Shown here one piece after another: positions 1 to 9,893 of a stretch of DNA of 64,000 nucleotides. The stretch spans positions 18,944,957-19,008,956 of the forward strand of contig OY755247.1 in NCBI GenBank assembly GCA_963576725.1, given 5' to 3'. Each line of letters starts with the position of its first letter. Within the stretch, counting starts at the first letter, position 1. The stretch comes from Azorinus chamasolen. Taxonomy: Eukaryota; Mollusca; Bivalvia; Cardiida; Solecurtidae. Under the pieces are notes generated by a model. It did not search any database and was not told the DNA's origin. It saw only the letters and a program-made list of their open reading frames with translations. Both the position numbers and the translations under genes were made by a program.

Positions 1-82
1 GTTAATGAGGAAGCTGGATGTTATTCATTGAAGAGAAGTAACTCTTACAAAACCTATGATATGATTGCAACGTGTAGCCACC

Positions 83-372
83 CATTCCAGACACATATCT
101 AACTCCTGAATTAAGATGTAAGGCACAGTAAAACCTCTCTATAACGACCACTATATTGTGTTAATTAGTTGGTATTTTGGGCAGGTGGTTGCTTAAAGCA
201 AGATGAAAGTAAAACAGAACGCTCCTACAGGAGCGTTCTGTTCTACTTTCACTTTGCTTTAAGCATCCACCTGCCTTTAACACAAAATACTTGATGTAAT
301 TTAGTGGTCGTTATATCGAGGTTTTACTGTACCTTGCATCCTAATTCAGGAGTTAGAGATGTGTCTGGAATG
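83..372. repeat. Long palindrome with a P1 MITE at its exact centre
   Basis: Outer arms 83-125 and 330-372 are reverse complements with only a few mismatches (CATTCCAGACACAT... against ...ATGTGTCTGGAATG). The P1 element fills the space between them exactly, so the whole block folds as one long hairpin. Confidence 0.85.
126..329 (+). mobile_element. P1 MITE (pogo/Tigger-like)
   Basis: Terminal inverted repeats are CAGTAAAACCTCTCTATAACG and its complement. The internal hairpin arms contain GCTTAAAGCAAG and AAAACAGAACGCTCC, with apex GCTCCTACAGGAGC. The right flank is TA and the left is CA. There is no coding capacity, so it is non-autonomous. The class is inferred from the CAGT end and TA target. 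Confidence 0.8.
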
Positions 373-441
373 TACTTCTATAGACGTCATCGACAAAATT
401 TTGATTTGCTGTATATTGTAGTAGAACCTATCTGAAGCCAC

Positions 442-640
442 CGACCCTTTACGGCATAAATACGTCTTTTGACACCTTATGCATACAGAGTGGACCCAAA
501 TCAGAAAGCCTTTGTAGGAACGGTGTAATCGGGTATACGCTGTTTGCTTGTGAAATAAATATAGACATGACTCTACCGGCTCTGATGATGTTGTTCGTGA
601 TGCCATTATACAAATTCAGCTTCGTTATTTCTTTCATGAA
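442..640 (+). mobile_element. T1b MITE, degenerate
   Basis: It follows the T1b order: CATAAATACG terminus, CAGAGTGGACCC hairpin arm, then a tail with TGTTCGTGATGCCATTATA. The hairpin is eroded and no clean TTAA ends remain. Confidence 0.55.
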
Positions 641-666
641 AAGAGATAAAGAATGGCTGACTGTAA

Positions 667-844
667 CCCTACAATGCTGAATTTTTCAAATGGACTAATC
701 CAAAATTCGAACTGGCCAAGCTTATGGTGAATATTAAGGTATTTTCTAAAGAAAAGTGTAACATGACAAACAGTACAGACCCTAATGAGTCTACACTGTT
801 TTCAAAGGACATTAGTGACGCGTGTCCCGCACTGTAAGGGTTAA
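667..844. mobile_element. TTAA-type MITE, unclassified
   Basis: The ends AACCCTACA and TGTAAGGGTTAA are inverted. An internal hairpin around 771-805 reads ACAGTACAGACCCTAATGAG, then TCTACACTGTTTTC. It resembles T3/T4 hairpins but its body differs. Confidence 0.5.
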
Positions 845-1027
845 AATGCAACTGGACATTTGATACAGGACGAAATACGTGAGCTTTCTGCATTTATTTT
901 CGTCCTGCATAAATCTACCGCCTTCCTTCAAAGAATTAGAAATAGACAAACAAACTGTTTATTGCCGTTGTAGGAAGTTTGTACTATATTGCTGCGAAAA
1001 ATCGACTTTGGTTGTAGGAAAGCTTTA

Positions 1028-1357
1028 CAGTAAAACCTCTCTATAACGGCCAGTAAATTACATAAAATATTTTGTGTTAACCCTTTCCCTAATATAAACG
1101 TGTTTTCACGCATCTGCAAACAGAGTAGACCCAGATCAGACGGCTCCTATAGGAGCCGTCTGATCAGGGTCTGCTCTGTTTGCTTATGGAATTTGATAGA
1201 TCTGTGTCTTTACTTTCTAACATGGCTACAATGTTCTACCTTCCATATTTCATTATAACTATTTTGTCCATGAATATTCAGTAGGTATTGAAATTTTGTA
1301 ATAAACTTAGAACAGGGAGAGGGTTAAAGGCGTGTGGTTGCTTAAAGCAAGGTGAAA
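1028..1357 (-). mobile_element. P1 MITE interrupted by T1
   Basis: The left TIR CAGTAAAACCTCTCTATAACG leads to ATTTTGTG, is interrupted at TTAA, and resumes at 1328 with GGTTGCTTAAAGCAAGG. The rest of the hairpin is lost. The intact site in the copy at 18278 reads GTGTTAAAGGC, which proves the host sequence. Confidence 0.75.
1077..1327 (+). mobile_element. T1 MITE (piggyBac-like), near-consensus
   Basis: TTAA lies at both ends (1077-1080, 1324-1327) with inverted ends CCCTTTCCCT and AGGGAGAGGG. The hairpin at about 1117-1182 has arms GCAAACAGAGTAGACCCAG and apex GCTCCTATAGGAGC (1143-1156). The hairpin sits off-centre, followed by a unique tail of about 130 bp. Its TTAA interrupts a P1 element, so the target duplication is directly visible. 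Confidence 0.85.
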
Positions 1358-1995
1358 GTTCGCCATATGTTTACAATGACCTTTGTGAAAGGTAACAGTT
1401 AGGCCAGTACCGGTACAGTAAAAACTCTCTTCAACCACAGCAAAAAAAAATTTCAACAAAAGGTATTAAACCTTTACTTCACACATATGCAATGAAAACA
1501 AATCCTTGCTAAAAAGTAGATACTGATCTGTTTTTATCATGATGCAATTGTTCGTATATGACTATTCACCCGGTGACGTGCTAAGACTGATTTGGAAATT
1601 ATAAATACAATACAGAAACTACAAAATGACTTCTTCATTCCTTCAAGCCGGACTTATTCAAGGTTTGCCTCTATTCAATTCAACAATTCATACATTTCAT
1701 TTCGGACATACACAAATAGTTCTCCTTACACCAACAGACGCTCTAATATCAAATGCGGCAAACGTGCGTCATTACTTTCACACAGCCGCATCTAAGTGTG
1801 AAAAGCTGAGGGGGACATTTGAATAGTAACGTTTGTGTCAGTATTGGTTTAGTTATGTGGCCTACCTCCACACAACGACCACAAACATCCAACTATGACT
1901 CATTTTAACGCCTTTACAAACAAACAGAGTAAACCCAGATCTGACGGTTCATGTACGACGGTCTGCCTTGATTCCCTAGTCATTAGATAAGTTAT
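1358..1995. other. Interval with decayed MITE fragments
   Basis: A lone P-type end (ACAGTAAAAACTCTC, about 1414) and a T1-like hairpin remnant near 1915-1965 can be seen. Short ORFs here have no recognisable features. Confidence 0.4.
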
Positions 1996-2224
1996 TTAAC
2001 CCATTCCCTCATATTGACGACATTTGACGACTCTGTAAAAGTCACCTTGTGAAACCATTGTGATAAATAGAGCATTTGCTCCTATGGGAGCAAATGCTCT
2101 ATTTATCACAATTGTTTGAAACTACAAGATTCTAAAATTTTCCTTTTCTTTAGTAAATTATCCTTTTTGGTAGATTTATTCAAAGAGGTTGGATCTAAAT
2201 ATAGCCTATGACGTAATGGGTTAA
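1996..2224 (+). mobile_element. T2 MITE (piggyBac-like)
   Basis: TTAA at both ends; ends CCCATTCCCTCATATTGACG and TAATGGG. The hairpin GTGATAAATAGAGCATTTGC is mirrored around apex GCTCCTATGGGAGC. The tail contains TTCCTTTTCTTTAGT and GGATCTAAATATAG. Confidence 0.82.
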
Positions 2225-2300
2225 CGCCTTTGCGGACCGAGTAGACCGATATCTCTTGTAGGAGCCTTTTGATCAGGGTATTCTCTTGTTGTAGTCGTAC
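2221..2300 (+). mobile_element. T1-like fragment sharing TTAA with T2
   Basis: It starts at the same TTAA that ends the T2 copy, then GCCTTTGCGGACCGAGTAGACC and a decayed hairpin ending GATCAGGGTATTCTC. It is an example of an end-to-end TTAA chain. Confidence 0.5.
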
Positions 2301-2484
2301 GTGTAGTTGCAGTCGTCGGCGTGCAAAAACTTTAATGTAGCTCATTACTCGAAAAGAATAAGAGGTATCAACATGAAACGTCATAGGTGGATAGACCTCA
2401 TTGAGGAAAAGGTCCCTATATAAGAACCATAACTCTTGATTTCAAAGTTTTGGAGTTATGTCCCTTTATTTTCCCTGATACAAA

Positions 2485-2600
2485 AGGGATTTCGCGTCTT
2501 TGCAAATAGAGTAGATCAAGATCAGACGGCTCCTAGCCCTGCTTGCTTGTGAAATAACAATAAAGCTGACTCTTACAATTTCTTCCAATACCAAAATGCT
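2485..2600 (+). mobile_element. T1b fragment
   Basis: CGCGTCTTTGCAAATAGAG, a one-sided hairpin arm GATCAGACGGCTCC, then a tail GCTGACTCTTACAATTTC. The right hairpin arm is mostly deleted. Confidence 0.5.
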
Positions 2601-2835
2601 CTACACTTTCTTCCAATACCAATTTGGTGAGTTTGTAATTATATTTGAAAAGTATCTGGATCCAGATGAGACGCCGAGGAAGTTGCATATTTGTTGAAAA
2701 AGAAACTATAGCTTATGTGAATATGGCCAATCTTTAAATGGTCGAAAGTTTACTTCGCTGTAAAAAATAATGTCTAGCTAAACATAGATCTAAAGCAAGT
2801 TTGTCTCCTTCCGATTCGACCAAGCTTTTGCGAAA

Positions 2836-2940
2836 CTATTGTCGGGTGTCAAACAGCTTGGATCCTGATGAGACGCCGAGTCACTCGGCGTCTCATCTGG
2901 ATCCAAGCTGTTTGCAAATGCGAGTTAGCTCAAGCACAAG
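2836..2940. repeat. T4 hairpin
   Basis: Near-perfect inverted arms CAAACAGCTTGGATCC and GGATCCAAGCTGTTTG around apex GCCGAGTCACTCGGC. Element ends are not clear. Confidence 0.7.
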
Positions 2941-3024
2941 ATACTGGTTATCATTTCTATCGCTAAAAGAAACACGTTACGTATTCATCAATGCACAGTT
3001 GCACAATGTGGAAATACAGATAAA

Positions 3025-3274
3025 TTAACCATTCGCTTGCTGAATTTTAAAATACATTTCTCCTTCTTTACCCATGTCCTGTTGTATAATTACACTTATC
3101 TTCACTGCGTACACGTATTTCGCTGTGCAATCACTGCTGTGGAGTGCACTGGTTGCACAATCAACTTGTAAATAGTGCAGACCCTGATGAGACAGCTCCT
3201 CCAGGAGCTGTCTCATCTGGGTCTTCACTATTTACAGATAGGTATATTGACGTGAATAGCAAGCGAAGGGTTAA
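3025..3274 (-). mobile_element. T5 MITE (TTAA-flanked)
   Basis: TTAA ends; inverted termini CCATTCGCTTGC and GCAAGCGAAGGG. The hairpin has arms GTAAATAGTGCAGACCC and apex AGCTCCTCCAGGAGCT. Very similar to the copy at 4391-4640. Confidence 0.82.
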
Positions 3275-3522
3275 AGCCTTTCCCTGTTCTGTGTTTATTC
3301 CAAATTTCAATACCTACCGAATGTCCATGGCCAAAATAGTTATAATGAAATATGGAAGGTGGAACGTTGTATTTATTTTAGAAAGTAAGGAAACAGATCC
3401 GTCAAATTCCATTAGCAAACAGAACAGATCCTGATCAGACGGCTCCTATACGAGCCGACTGATCTGGGTCTACTCTATTTGCAAAAGCATAGAAAGACGT
3501 TTATATGAATGAAAGGGGTAAT
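3271..3522 (-). mobile_element. T1 MITE sharing TTAA with T5
   Basis: Reverse-oriented T1: the tail comes first (TTTCAATACCTACCGAATG, ATGAAATATGGAAGG), the hairpin last (CAGATCCTGATCAGACGG). The left TTAA is the right TTAA of the preceding T5. Confidence 0.78.
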
Positions 3523-3836
3523 TGATGTACAGTTCGAATATATTATTGAAATACAGATAAATTTAAGTCCATTGCTATCAATTAGTTTTAATTGCTAATT
3601 GTTTGAGACATAATATGTAATATAGTCAATAACTACTGTGAAAATACCTAATATTTATATTCCCTCCCTGTTATTGAAAAGTACATTTATTCTTTTATAC
3701 CAAATCAACAGGTTTAAAATCACATTCTTTTGAAATTATACGACATATGGGCTGTCGACCAATTTCAATGTATTTGATCGATTAAGTTCAAATGATTTTC
3801 ACGTTGAAAGATTTCCTTTCATAAGACATAGACCTA

Positions 3837-4045
3837 TTAACCCTTCACCCGCAAAGCACGACTTGACTAACAAGCGTCAAACAGCTTGGAACCCGATGAG
3901 ACGCCGAGTAACTCGGCGTCTCATCGAGATCCAAGCTGTTTGACACTCGGTCAGTAGTTTCTCAAAAGCTTGAATGACTCGGAAATAGGCAAAATTACAC
4001 CAGATCCAAATATGCGGGGATTTATTTTACAACGGGGTCAAAATA
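3837..4045 (+). mobile_element. T4 MITE
   Basis: Starts TTAACCCTTCACCCGC; hairpin arms CAAACAGCTTGGAACCC and GAGATCCAAGCTGTTTG around GCCGAGTAACTCGGC. The tail includes CACCAGATCCAAATATGC. The right end is decayed and approximate. Confidence 0.65.
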
Positions 4046-4149
4046 AAATGTGTTAAAAGCGACATTCAAATAAGATTATTTATCATTAGCATCGTGAATT
4101 TATTTAATAGTGAAGAACGATTAAAGCTTGTTCTGCCAAGGTTGATCTG

Positions 4150-4390
4150 CCTTACGTAAATACAGCCAGCTTGGATCCACACAAGATGCCGAGTAACTCG
4201 ACGCTTTATCAAGATCCATGATGGTTGATATTTGGTCAGTTGTTTCTAATAGGTTTTAACGAAATGAAAGTGTGGGAAAATGGTTAAATTCAGAGTTTGA
4301 GTAAACATTAATATTTCGGCAGGATAAGATTTAACTTTGAATCCGGATGAGACGCCGGATGAGTATACGTTAGAATAATCCAAAAACATC
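4150..4390. repeat. Decayed T4 fragments
   Basis: CAGCTTGGATCCAC with a mutated second arm near 4166-4222, and GAATCCGGATGAGACGCCGG at about 4340. Nothing else is recognisable. Confidence 0.45.
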
Positions 4391-4640
4391 TTAACCCTTC
4401 TCTTGCTGAATTTTAAAATACATTTCTCCTTCTTTACCCATGTCCTGTTGTATAATTACATATATCTTAACTGTGTACAAGTATTTCGCTGTGCAATCAC
4501 TGCTGTGAAGTGCACTGGTTGCACAATCAACTTGTAAATAGTGCAGACCCTGATGAGACAGCTCCTGCAGGAGCTGTCTAATCTGGGTCTTCACTATTTA
4601 CAGGTAGGTATATTGACGTGATTAGCAAGCGAAGGGTTAA
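4391..4640 (-). mobile_element. T5 MITE, second copy
   Basis: TTAA at 4391-4394 and 4637-4640. Almost the same sequence as 3025-3274, with apex AGCTCCTGCAGGAGCT. Few differences imply recent spread. Confidence 0.83.
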
Positions 4641-4786
4641 AGTAAAGTCCCTCTAATACGACATATCAAACGAAAGCTGACCGTGATGATAGATGTGATC
4701 TTGGTCTACACAGTTTGGAATGCTACAAATACCCTTATCTTCAGAGTGTACTAGACGAGACTATACTAAAGTATATCTCATCAGTG

Positions 4787-4990
4787 TAAACTAAACCCCT
4801 CTAAACCGTACTTTAATTTTAGTATAATATCGGTCTTGGAGACAAGTGACAGCTTAATGCAGGGTGAAAGTCATGCAGAAAGCTAATCTATGTCCTTTCT
4901 GCTTGACTTTCACCCTGCATCAAACAGCTTACCTAAAAGTATGTAAAATATTTTCTACTAGAATTCCTATTTAGAGGATTTTTACTGAAC
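4787..4990 (+). mobile_element. P2 MITE, decayed ends
   Basis: Left end AAACCCCTCTAAACCG; hairpin with GCAGGGTGAAAGTCATGCAG and its complement, apex replaced by AATCTATGTCCT; right end TTAGAGGATTTTTACTG. Confidence 0.65.
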
Positions 4991-5324
4991 TAATTTTCTC
5001 TTATTCAACTTAAAAAGGTGGTTCTTGACCTTTTATTAAGCCAGTTCATCTTTGGTAAACTGCATGGTAGGTTGGGTTTTTGACGTACATGGATCAAGGA
5101 AAGTCACAGATGGTTCATTAGACTTAAGTTTTTTTTTGTGAACTCATGACCCCAGGGTAGAGGATTGCCAGCCGATCTGAATACATTTTTCAAACTGTTT
5201 TAATAATATTTTAGGAAGACCAACAAACCGCTCTTTTTATTTACAACGCAATCGTATCTACGTAAATCGGTCCGCCATATTGACAGACTACTTTCAACAC
5301 GAAGTCGCTAAATTAGGGAGGTCC

Positions 5325-5600
5325 AGATAAGATGCGTAAATTAGAACATCTTCAAAACTAACTTCTTTATTTCTCCACCAAACCCTATGTTGTGACTATT
5401 CTTTAGAATCGTCTCTTTGAGAATCATCTAATAGGTCTGCTTTGTTTGCTTATAAAATAAGACAGATCTGATTCTACAGTTTCTGCCATTGCCATGTTCC
5501 CTCTCATAATTCGCATGATTTTATAACATTTCAGCAACTATAATATTTCTAAGGTGATTAATTATAAAAGTTACAGGATTAAAACGTGTTGTCCTACATT
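5325..5600. repeat. H half-element fused to T1b tail
   Basis: CCAGATAAGATGCG and TTTATTTCTCCACCAAACCC (one arm of H) run into GGTCTGCTTTGTTTGC and CTGATTCTACAGTTTCTGCC, which belong to T1b. It looks like a deletion or recombination product. Confidence 0.5.
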
Positions 5601-5755
5601 TCAAAACTGAAACATGCGATCCCTTTTTAGAGTATGGTGTCATTCCGTGACTTGACAGTCCACCGGGATAAATGATTGGTTAACACGAATTTGAAAGTTT
5701 TAACATCTCTACATAGATCTGACTAAACCTTGTTTGTCACATTTTCATATTTCGT

Positions 5756-5963
5756 TTAACACTTTACATGTAGAGACGCCTTTTCGTATCTTTGCAAACA
5801 GTGTAGACCGAGATCAGACAAATCACAGAGGAGCCGTCAGATCAGATTCCGCTCTGTTTGCTTATGAGATTACAGATATTTTTTCATGGTGAATTCCCTT
5901 GTTCATGATGCCGTTATACAAATGCATATATAATGAATATCCTTGATGAAATTATTTTTACCT
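5756..5963 (+). mobile_element. T1b MITE, right end lost
   Basis: TTAACACTTTACATG start, hairpin arms GCAAACAGTGTAGACCG and CGCTCTGTTTGC, tail TTCATGATGCCGTTATA. The element runs into G. Confidence 0.6.
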
Positions 5964-5964
5964 G

Positions 5965-6142
5965 GGTCCATGCTTATAAAACTTTTAGTTGAGTCTGAGT
6001 TCGTTCTCAAGCTTTTGATTGGTTAGATTTGAGCCGGAGGCTCAAATCTGACCAATCAAAAGCTTGAGAACTCAAATCTGACCAATCAAAAGCTTGATAA
6101 CGAAACTCAGACTCAACTAAAAGCTTTATAAGCATGGACCCA
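5965..6142. repeat. G long inverted repeat
   Basis: Ends TGGGTCCATGCTTATAAA and TTTATAAGCATGGACCCA. The arms contain AGTTGAGTCTGAG and repeats of TTTGATTGGTCAGATTTG. It forms a hairpin about 80 bp long, without coding capacity. One arm carries an extra unit. Confidence 0.8.
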
Positions 6143-6149
6143 GAATATT

Positions 6150-6690
6150 AAAAAATAACTTATTGAGGTGTCTTTTGACACCTTTGCAAACAAAATAAAC
6201 CGAGACCACGTGTCTCCTATAGGAGCCAGCGGAGCAGTGTCTGCTCTGTTTGCTCATTGAATTACAGTTGAACTTCGATATCTCGAACTCGGATAACTCG
6301 AACTTCGGGATAATTCGAACTAAAACTTCAGTCCTTCTAAAACTTACAATGCAGAATTGCTCTAAAATGTATTACTACGCATATCTATAGAAACACGTAT
6401 GTCAGCTTAATGCAGGTCTAAAGTAGTGCTGAAAGCTCCCACAGGAGCTTTCAGCATTACTTTAGACCTGCATTAAGCTAATATTTTCAGAAGTTATTTA
6501 AATCAGAAATCGAATAACTCGAACTTCTGTTATCTCGAACTAATTTGTGTTGTCCCTTGAAGTTCGAGATATCGAAGTTCAACTGTACATAGATCTGACT
6601 CTACAGCTTCTGTCACGGCCAACATATCCTATGTTCATACGCCGCGGTAAAATTTCAGGAGCCATCTGGTCTGGGTCTACTCTGTTTGTA
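6150..6690 (+). mobile_element. T1b MITE split by P3
   Basis: Hairpin CTCCTATAGGAGCC at about 6210 and TGCTCTGTTTGCTCAT; the tail resumes after the P3 insertion with AGATCTGACTCTACAGC and TGTCACGGCCAACAT, then a second right hairpin arm GGTCTACTCTGTTTG. Joining the flanks of P3 restores the normal T1b tail. Confidence 0.65.
6265..6585 (+). mobile_element. P3 MITE inserted in T1b
   Basis: Perfect ends CAGTTGAACTTCGATATC and GATATCGAAGTTCAACTG, flanked by TA on both sides. Subterminal AACTCGAACTTC motifs recur. Central hairpin GCTTAATGCAGGTCTAAAGT with apex GCTCCCACAGGAGC. Confidence 0.85.
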
Positions 6691-7022
6691 TATTGGTATA
6701 AAGGTGTATTTTGGTGTTAAGTAAATGTATACAAACATTTCTGAAATTCACAGACCGTGTTTAATGAATAAAATCTCTATTGAACACTTCATTGAGAAAT
6801 AATTGTTTGCGAGTAAACATCAAGATACATTTTATGGTCTTGTTAAGAATCTTAAACATTTTGTCAACCTGAGAAAAATGTAAACACGCGGATATACGTC
6901 TTACTTATAAACATGTTGTTTATGTACTGATTCTTGCTTTCCTTGCTCAAAAAGTTCCCAATCTCAAAACATGTTCTACATCAAACAAATCAAGCTTGAA
7001 ATTTGATTTACATATATCATCC

Positions 7023-7219
7023 TTAACCCATTCCCTTATATGCTATTTTTAGATACAACCTTTTTGAAAAATCTTCCGAAAAGGAGCATTAACTAGAGAA
7101 AAGGAAAAGTTTAGAATTTTGTGGTTTGAAACCATTGTGATAAATAGAGCATTTGCTCCTATAGGGTCTACTCTGTTTGCAAAGGCTTAGAAAGACGTAT
7201 TTTTGGAGTAAATGGTTAA
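7023..7219 (-). mobile_element. Hybrid T2/T1b MITE, joined near hairpin apex
   Basis: The left half is reversed T2 (TTAACCCATTCCCTTATA, GGAGCATTAACTAGAG, GATAAATAGAGCATTTGC). Right after CTCCTATAGG it becomes the T1b right arm (GTCTACTCTGTTTGCAAAGG) and T1b terminus ending GGAGTAAATGGTTAA. TTAA stands at both ends. Confidence 0.78.
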
Positions 7220-7481
7220 ACACTTTGAATCCTGGGTCCATGCTTATAAAGCTTTTAGTTGAGTCTGAGTTTCGTTCTCAAGCTTTTGATTGGTCAGATT
7301 TGAGTTCTCAAGTTTTTGATTGGTCAGATTTGAGCCAGAGGCTCAAATCTGACCAATCAAAAGCTTGAGAACGTACTCAGACTCAACTAAAAGTTTTATA
7401 AGCATGGACCCAGATGAGAAGCCGAATTACTCAAGCTGTTTGCATACGATAGCACAAGTTTCATGGCAATGAAAGGGTTAA
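7216..7481. mobile_element. T4-like element interrupted by G
   Basis: TTAAACACTTTGAATCC at left; after G come CAGATGAGAAGCCGAATTAC, AAGCTGTTTGC and GAAAGGGTTAA. The left TTAA is shared with the hybrid MITE. Confidence 0.55.
7233..7412. repeat. G long inverted repeat
   Basis: Same ends and arms as 5965-6142 (TGGGTCCATGCTTATAAAG ... CTTATAAGCATGGACCCA reading slightly varied). The duplicated TTTTGATTGGTCAGATTTG unit is here in the left arm rather than the right. Confidence 0.8.
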
Positions 7482-7567
7482 ATTCGAGTGCGTATCTAAG
7501 TGTATCAAAATCAATTGAGATTCAATGCAGGTGCTCGTCCTCCGTACTTCGATCATCCATGTAAATA

Positions 7568-8005
7568 CAGTAAAGTTTCACAAATACGCCCAATCTAAAG
7601 AAGTATAACTCTGGATTTTTAAAACAGGTGGTAGCTTAATGCAGGACAAAAGGTATGCATAAAGCTCCTATAGGAGCTTTCTGCATTACTGTTGACCCGC
7701 ATTAACCCATTTGCTCCCACGATCTCATATATAGGATGTAGGCAAACAGTGTAGACTCTGATCAGACACCGCATAATGCGGCGTCTGATCAGAGTCTACA
7801 CTGTTTGCTGATAGGAATTTCAATATAAAACAAAACGAAATTAAAAATTAAAGCCAGGCACCCCTTAGATAAAAAATGGACTAATCCAATATATAATCAT
7901 GGTAGAATCCAATGGGCGCAAATGGGTTGTAAGCAATCATCTGCTTTTACAGAATAATATGTCTATACATGTAGTTATATGGTCGCATTAGCGAGACCCT
8001 ACGGC
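7568..8005 (+). mobile_element. P4 MITE carrying a T3 MITE
   Basis: Left end CAGTAAAGTTTCACAAATACG; hairpin arm GGTGGTAGCTTAATGCAGG, apex GCTCCTATAGGAGC (7664-7677). The right arm is broken at CGCATTAA by T3 and resumes AAGCAATCATCTGC; right TIR near TGGTCGCATTAGCG is decayed. Confidence 0.65.
7702..7931 (+). mobile_element. T3 MITE nested in P4
   Basis: TTAACCCATTTGCTCCCACG to GGCGCAAATGGGTT. Hairpin arms GCAAACAGTGTAGACTCTG and complement, apex GCCGCATAATGCGGC slightly varied (ACCGCATAATGCGGC). The right TTAA has become TTGTAA. Confidence 0.82.
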
Positions 8006-8513
8006 ATCTTCATATATTTTTCAAGAAAGCACCCGCACGGTAAATGGAAATTTTGCAGACGACATTAATCCAATTATGCAAAGCAGACGACTAATGTAGA
8101 CATTGAAAGGAGTTTGAAAAGTACGCGCGTCCGATGTAGGCAATAAATGATGTTATTGAGAAAACAGTTTCGGTAAAATTCTATTGGGGGTCACAAGGGG
8201 CATTCGGGAGCCAATATAAATATATCTGCACGAATGACATTTACTTCAGCACGTACGTGCACTGGTAGCACTGAAGAGTTAAGTCTACACGCACTCTCTA
8301 CATTAACTAATTACTGCACTGAAGACATGCTAATTAAACTGTTGTGCTATTAAGAAATGTGTTTATTATGATGGATAGAATATCGAGGTAAATTATTTCA
8401 TAATTCACTATTTATTCTCTATATCCTTTGTACATTCGAGAGACTAGTCTGGAGTGAAAACAAAACTACTGTTATTGCAGAGCAAACAGTATAGGCCTAG
8501 ATCAGCTTCAATA
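8006..8513. other. Interval without recognised features
   Basis: No long ORF and no clear MITE, apart from a T1-type hairpin arm AGCAAACAGTATAGGCC near 8482. Confidence 0.5.
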
Positions 8514-8721
8514 TTAACCCTTTCCTCCATAGGCTATTTTTAGACCCAACCTCTTTGAATAAAACTACCCAAAAAGAGGATTAACTACAGAAAAGGAATT
8601 TTTTTAGAATTTTGCAATTCTGAAACCATTGTGATAAATAGAGCATTTGCTCCTTAGGAGTGACTTAAAGTGACTTTTACACAGAGGCGTAGAAAGGTGT
8701 ATTTATGGAGGAAAGGGTTAA
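8514..8721 (-). mobile_element. Hybrid T2 MITE with a T1b terminus
   Basis: A T2 body in reverse (GGCTATTTTTAGACCC, GATAAATAGAGCATTTGC), but the right end is AGAGGCGTAGAAAGGTG then TATTTATGGAGGAAAGGG, the T1b terminus. TTAA at both ends. The same junction is seen at 35738-35988. Confidence 0.75.
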
Positions 8722-9030
8722 GACATTGGTGTCTAATCAGGGGAAATGGTATGTAACCCTTAATATTTGGGACCCTGGTATTTAAGACCTTTGGGGGCCG
8801 TGTAGACTCAGATCAAATGGCATCAGAACGAACTATAAAAGGGTCTGCACTGCTTGTCATACAAATCATTATCTTCAGTGATAACATTTTGATACATATT
8901 TTTGTTTAATTAATATTTAGAATAATATGGATCAGTTTGAATTATTCAGCGGATTAAGGACTGATTGGAGGGCGCTGTCATGTTTGATATTTAAAAAGTG
9001 CGTTATGCTGATGAGTGTCAAAATAATAGA

Positions 9031-9442
9031 CAGTTGAACCTGACCTAAGCCGTCATTGATTTATTGAATACTGCAGTCTTAAAAAGCAGATTGTTGCTTA
9101 ATGCAGGGCAAAGGTAATGCAAAAAGCTCCTATCGGAGCTTTTTGCATTACTTCTGACCTGTATTTAGCTGTCACACGCCTTACAGACCCATAATTAGCC
9201 CTCTTTTTGATGGCCGATTAACCCATTCCCTCATATTGACGACTTTTGACGACTCTGTAAAAGTCACTTTTTGAAACCATTGTGACGAATAGAGCATTTG
9301 CTCCTATAGGAGCAAATGCTCTATTTATCACAATGGTTTCAAACTACAAAATTCTAAACTTTTCCTTTTCTCTAGTTAATGCCCCCTTTCGGTAAATTTA
9401 TTCAAAGAGATTTATCTAAAAATAGGCTATGAGGTTCTACTG
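9031..9442 (+). mobile_element. P6 MITE carrying T2
   Basis: Left CAGTTGAACCTGACCTAAGC; hairpin GTTGCTTAATGCAGGGC with apex GCTCCTATCGGAGC; right TIR TGATGGCCGATTAA interrupted by T2, then TTCTACTG. Confidence 0.7.
9218..9435 (+). mobile_element. T2 MITE nested in P6 end
   Basis: TTAACCCATTCCCTCATATT start; hairpin apex GCTCCTATAGGAGC at 9300-9313. The right terminus stops at CTATGAGG and is joined to the P6 end. Confidence 0.75.
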
Positions 9443-9554
9443 TATAATCTTGTTTGACGAGTCAGATCAGCCCGGTCTGGGTCTATATTGTTCGATAAAC
9501 CCAGATGCTACTCTTTGACATGGTGGTGCACTTATACAGTGCAATGCCAATAAG

Positions 9555-9660
9555 ACAGGTGAACGCTTAATGCAGAACACAAGAAGTGCAAAAAGCTCCC
9601 AAAGGGAGCCTTTTGGCTTCTTGTGTTCTCCATTAAGCGTTCACTTGTCGGTACTTGTTT
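9555..9660. repeat. P-type hairpin core
   Basis: Arms GTGAACGCTTAATGCAG and CATTAAGCGTTCAC around CACAAGAAGTGCAAAAAGCTC; apex GCTCCCAAAGGGAGC. Element ends were not found. Confidence 0.6.
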
Positions 9661-9893
9661 AAAACTGGCCATATTGGTCTTTTCATAATTAAACTCGTTA
9701 TAACAGTAACCTCTTATACCAGCAAAATGTCGGGAAACAAACACCTCCGTTGTAACGAGAGTTCATTGTATTTTGACGATATAGTCATTTACTGCGTGAA
9801 TATTTATGTAATGAATAATGCCATCACGAATATTATTTTGATAAATTCTTGTGATGGCACATGAATACAGGAAATATTCGGCGAACACAGAGA

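Noticed and set aside
1117..1182. T1 hairpins as rho-independent terminators or riboswitches
   Set aside because: No bacterial genes, stems are far longer than terminators, and they belong to a repeated mobile element.
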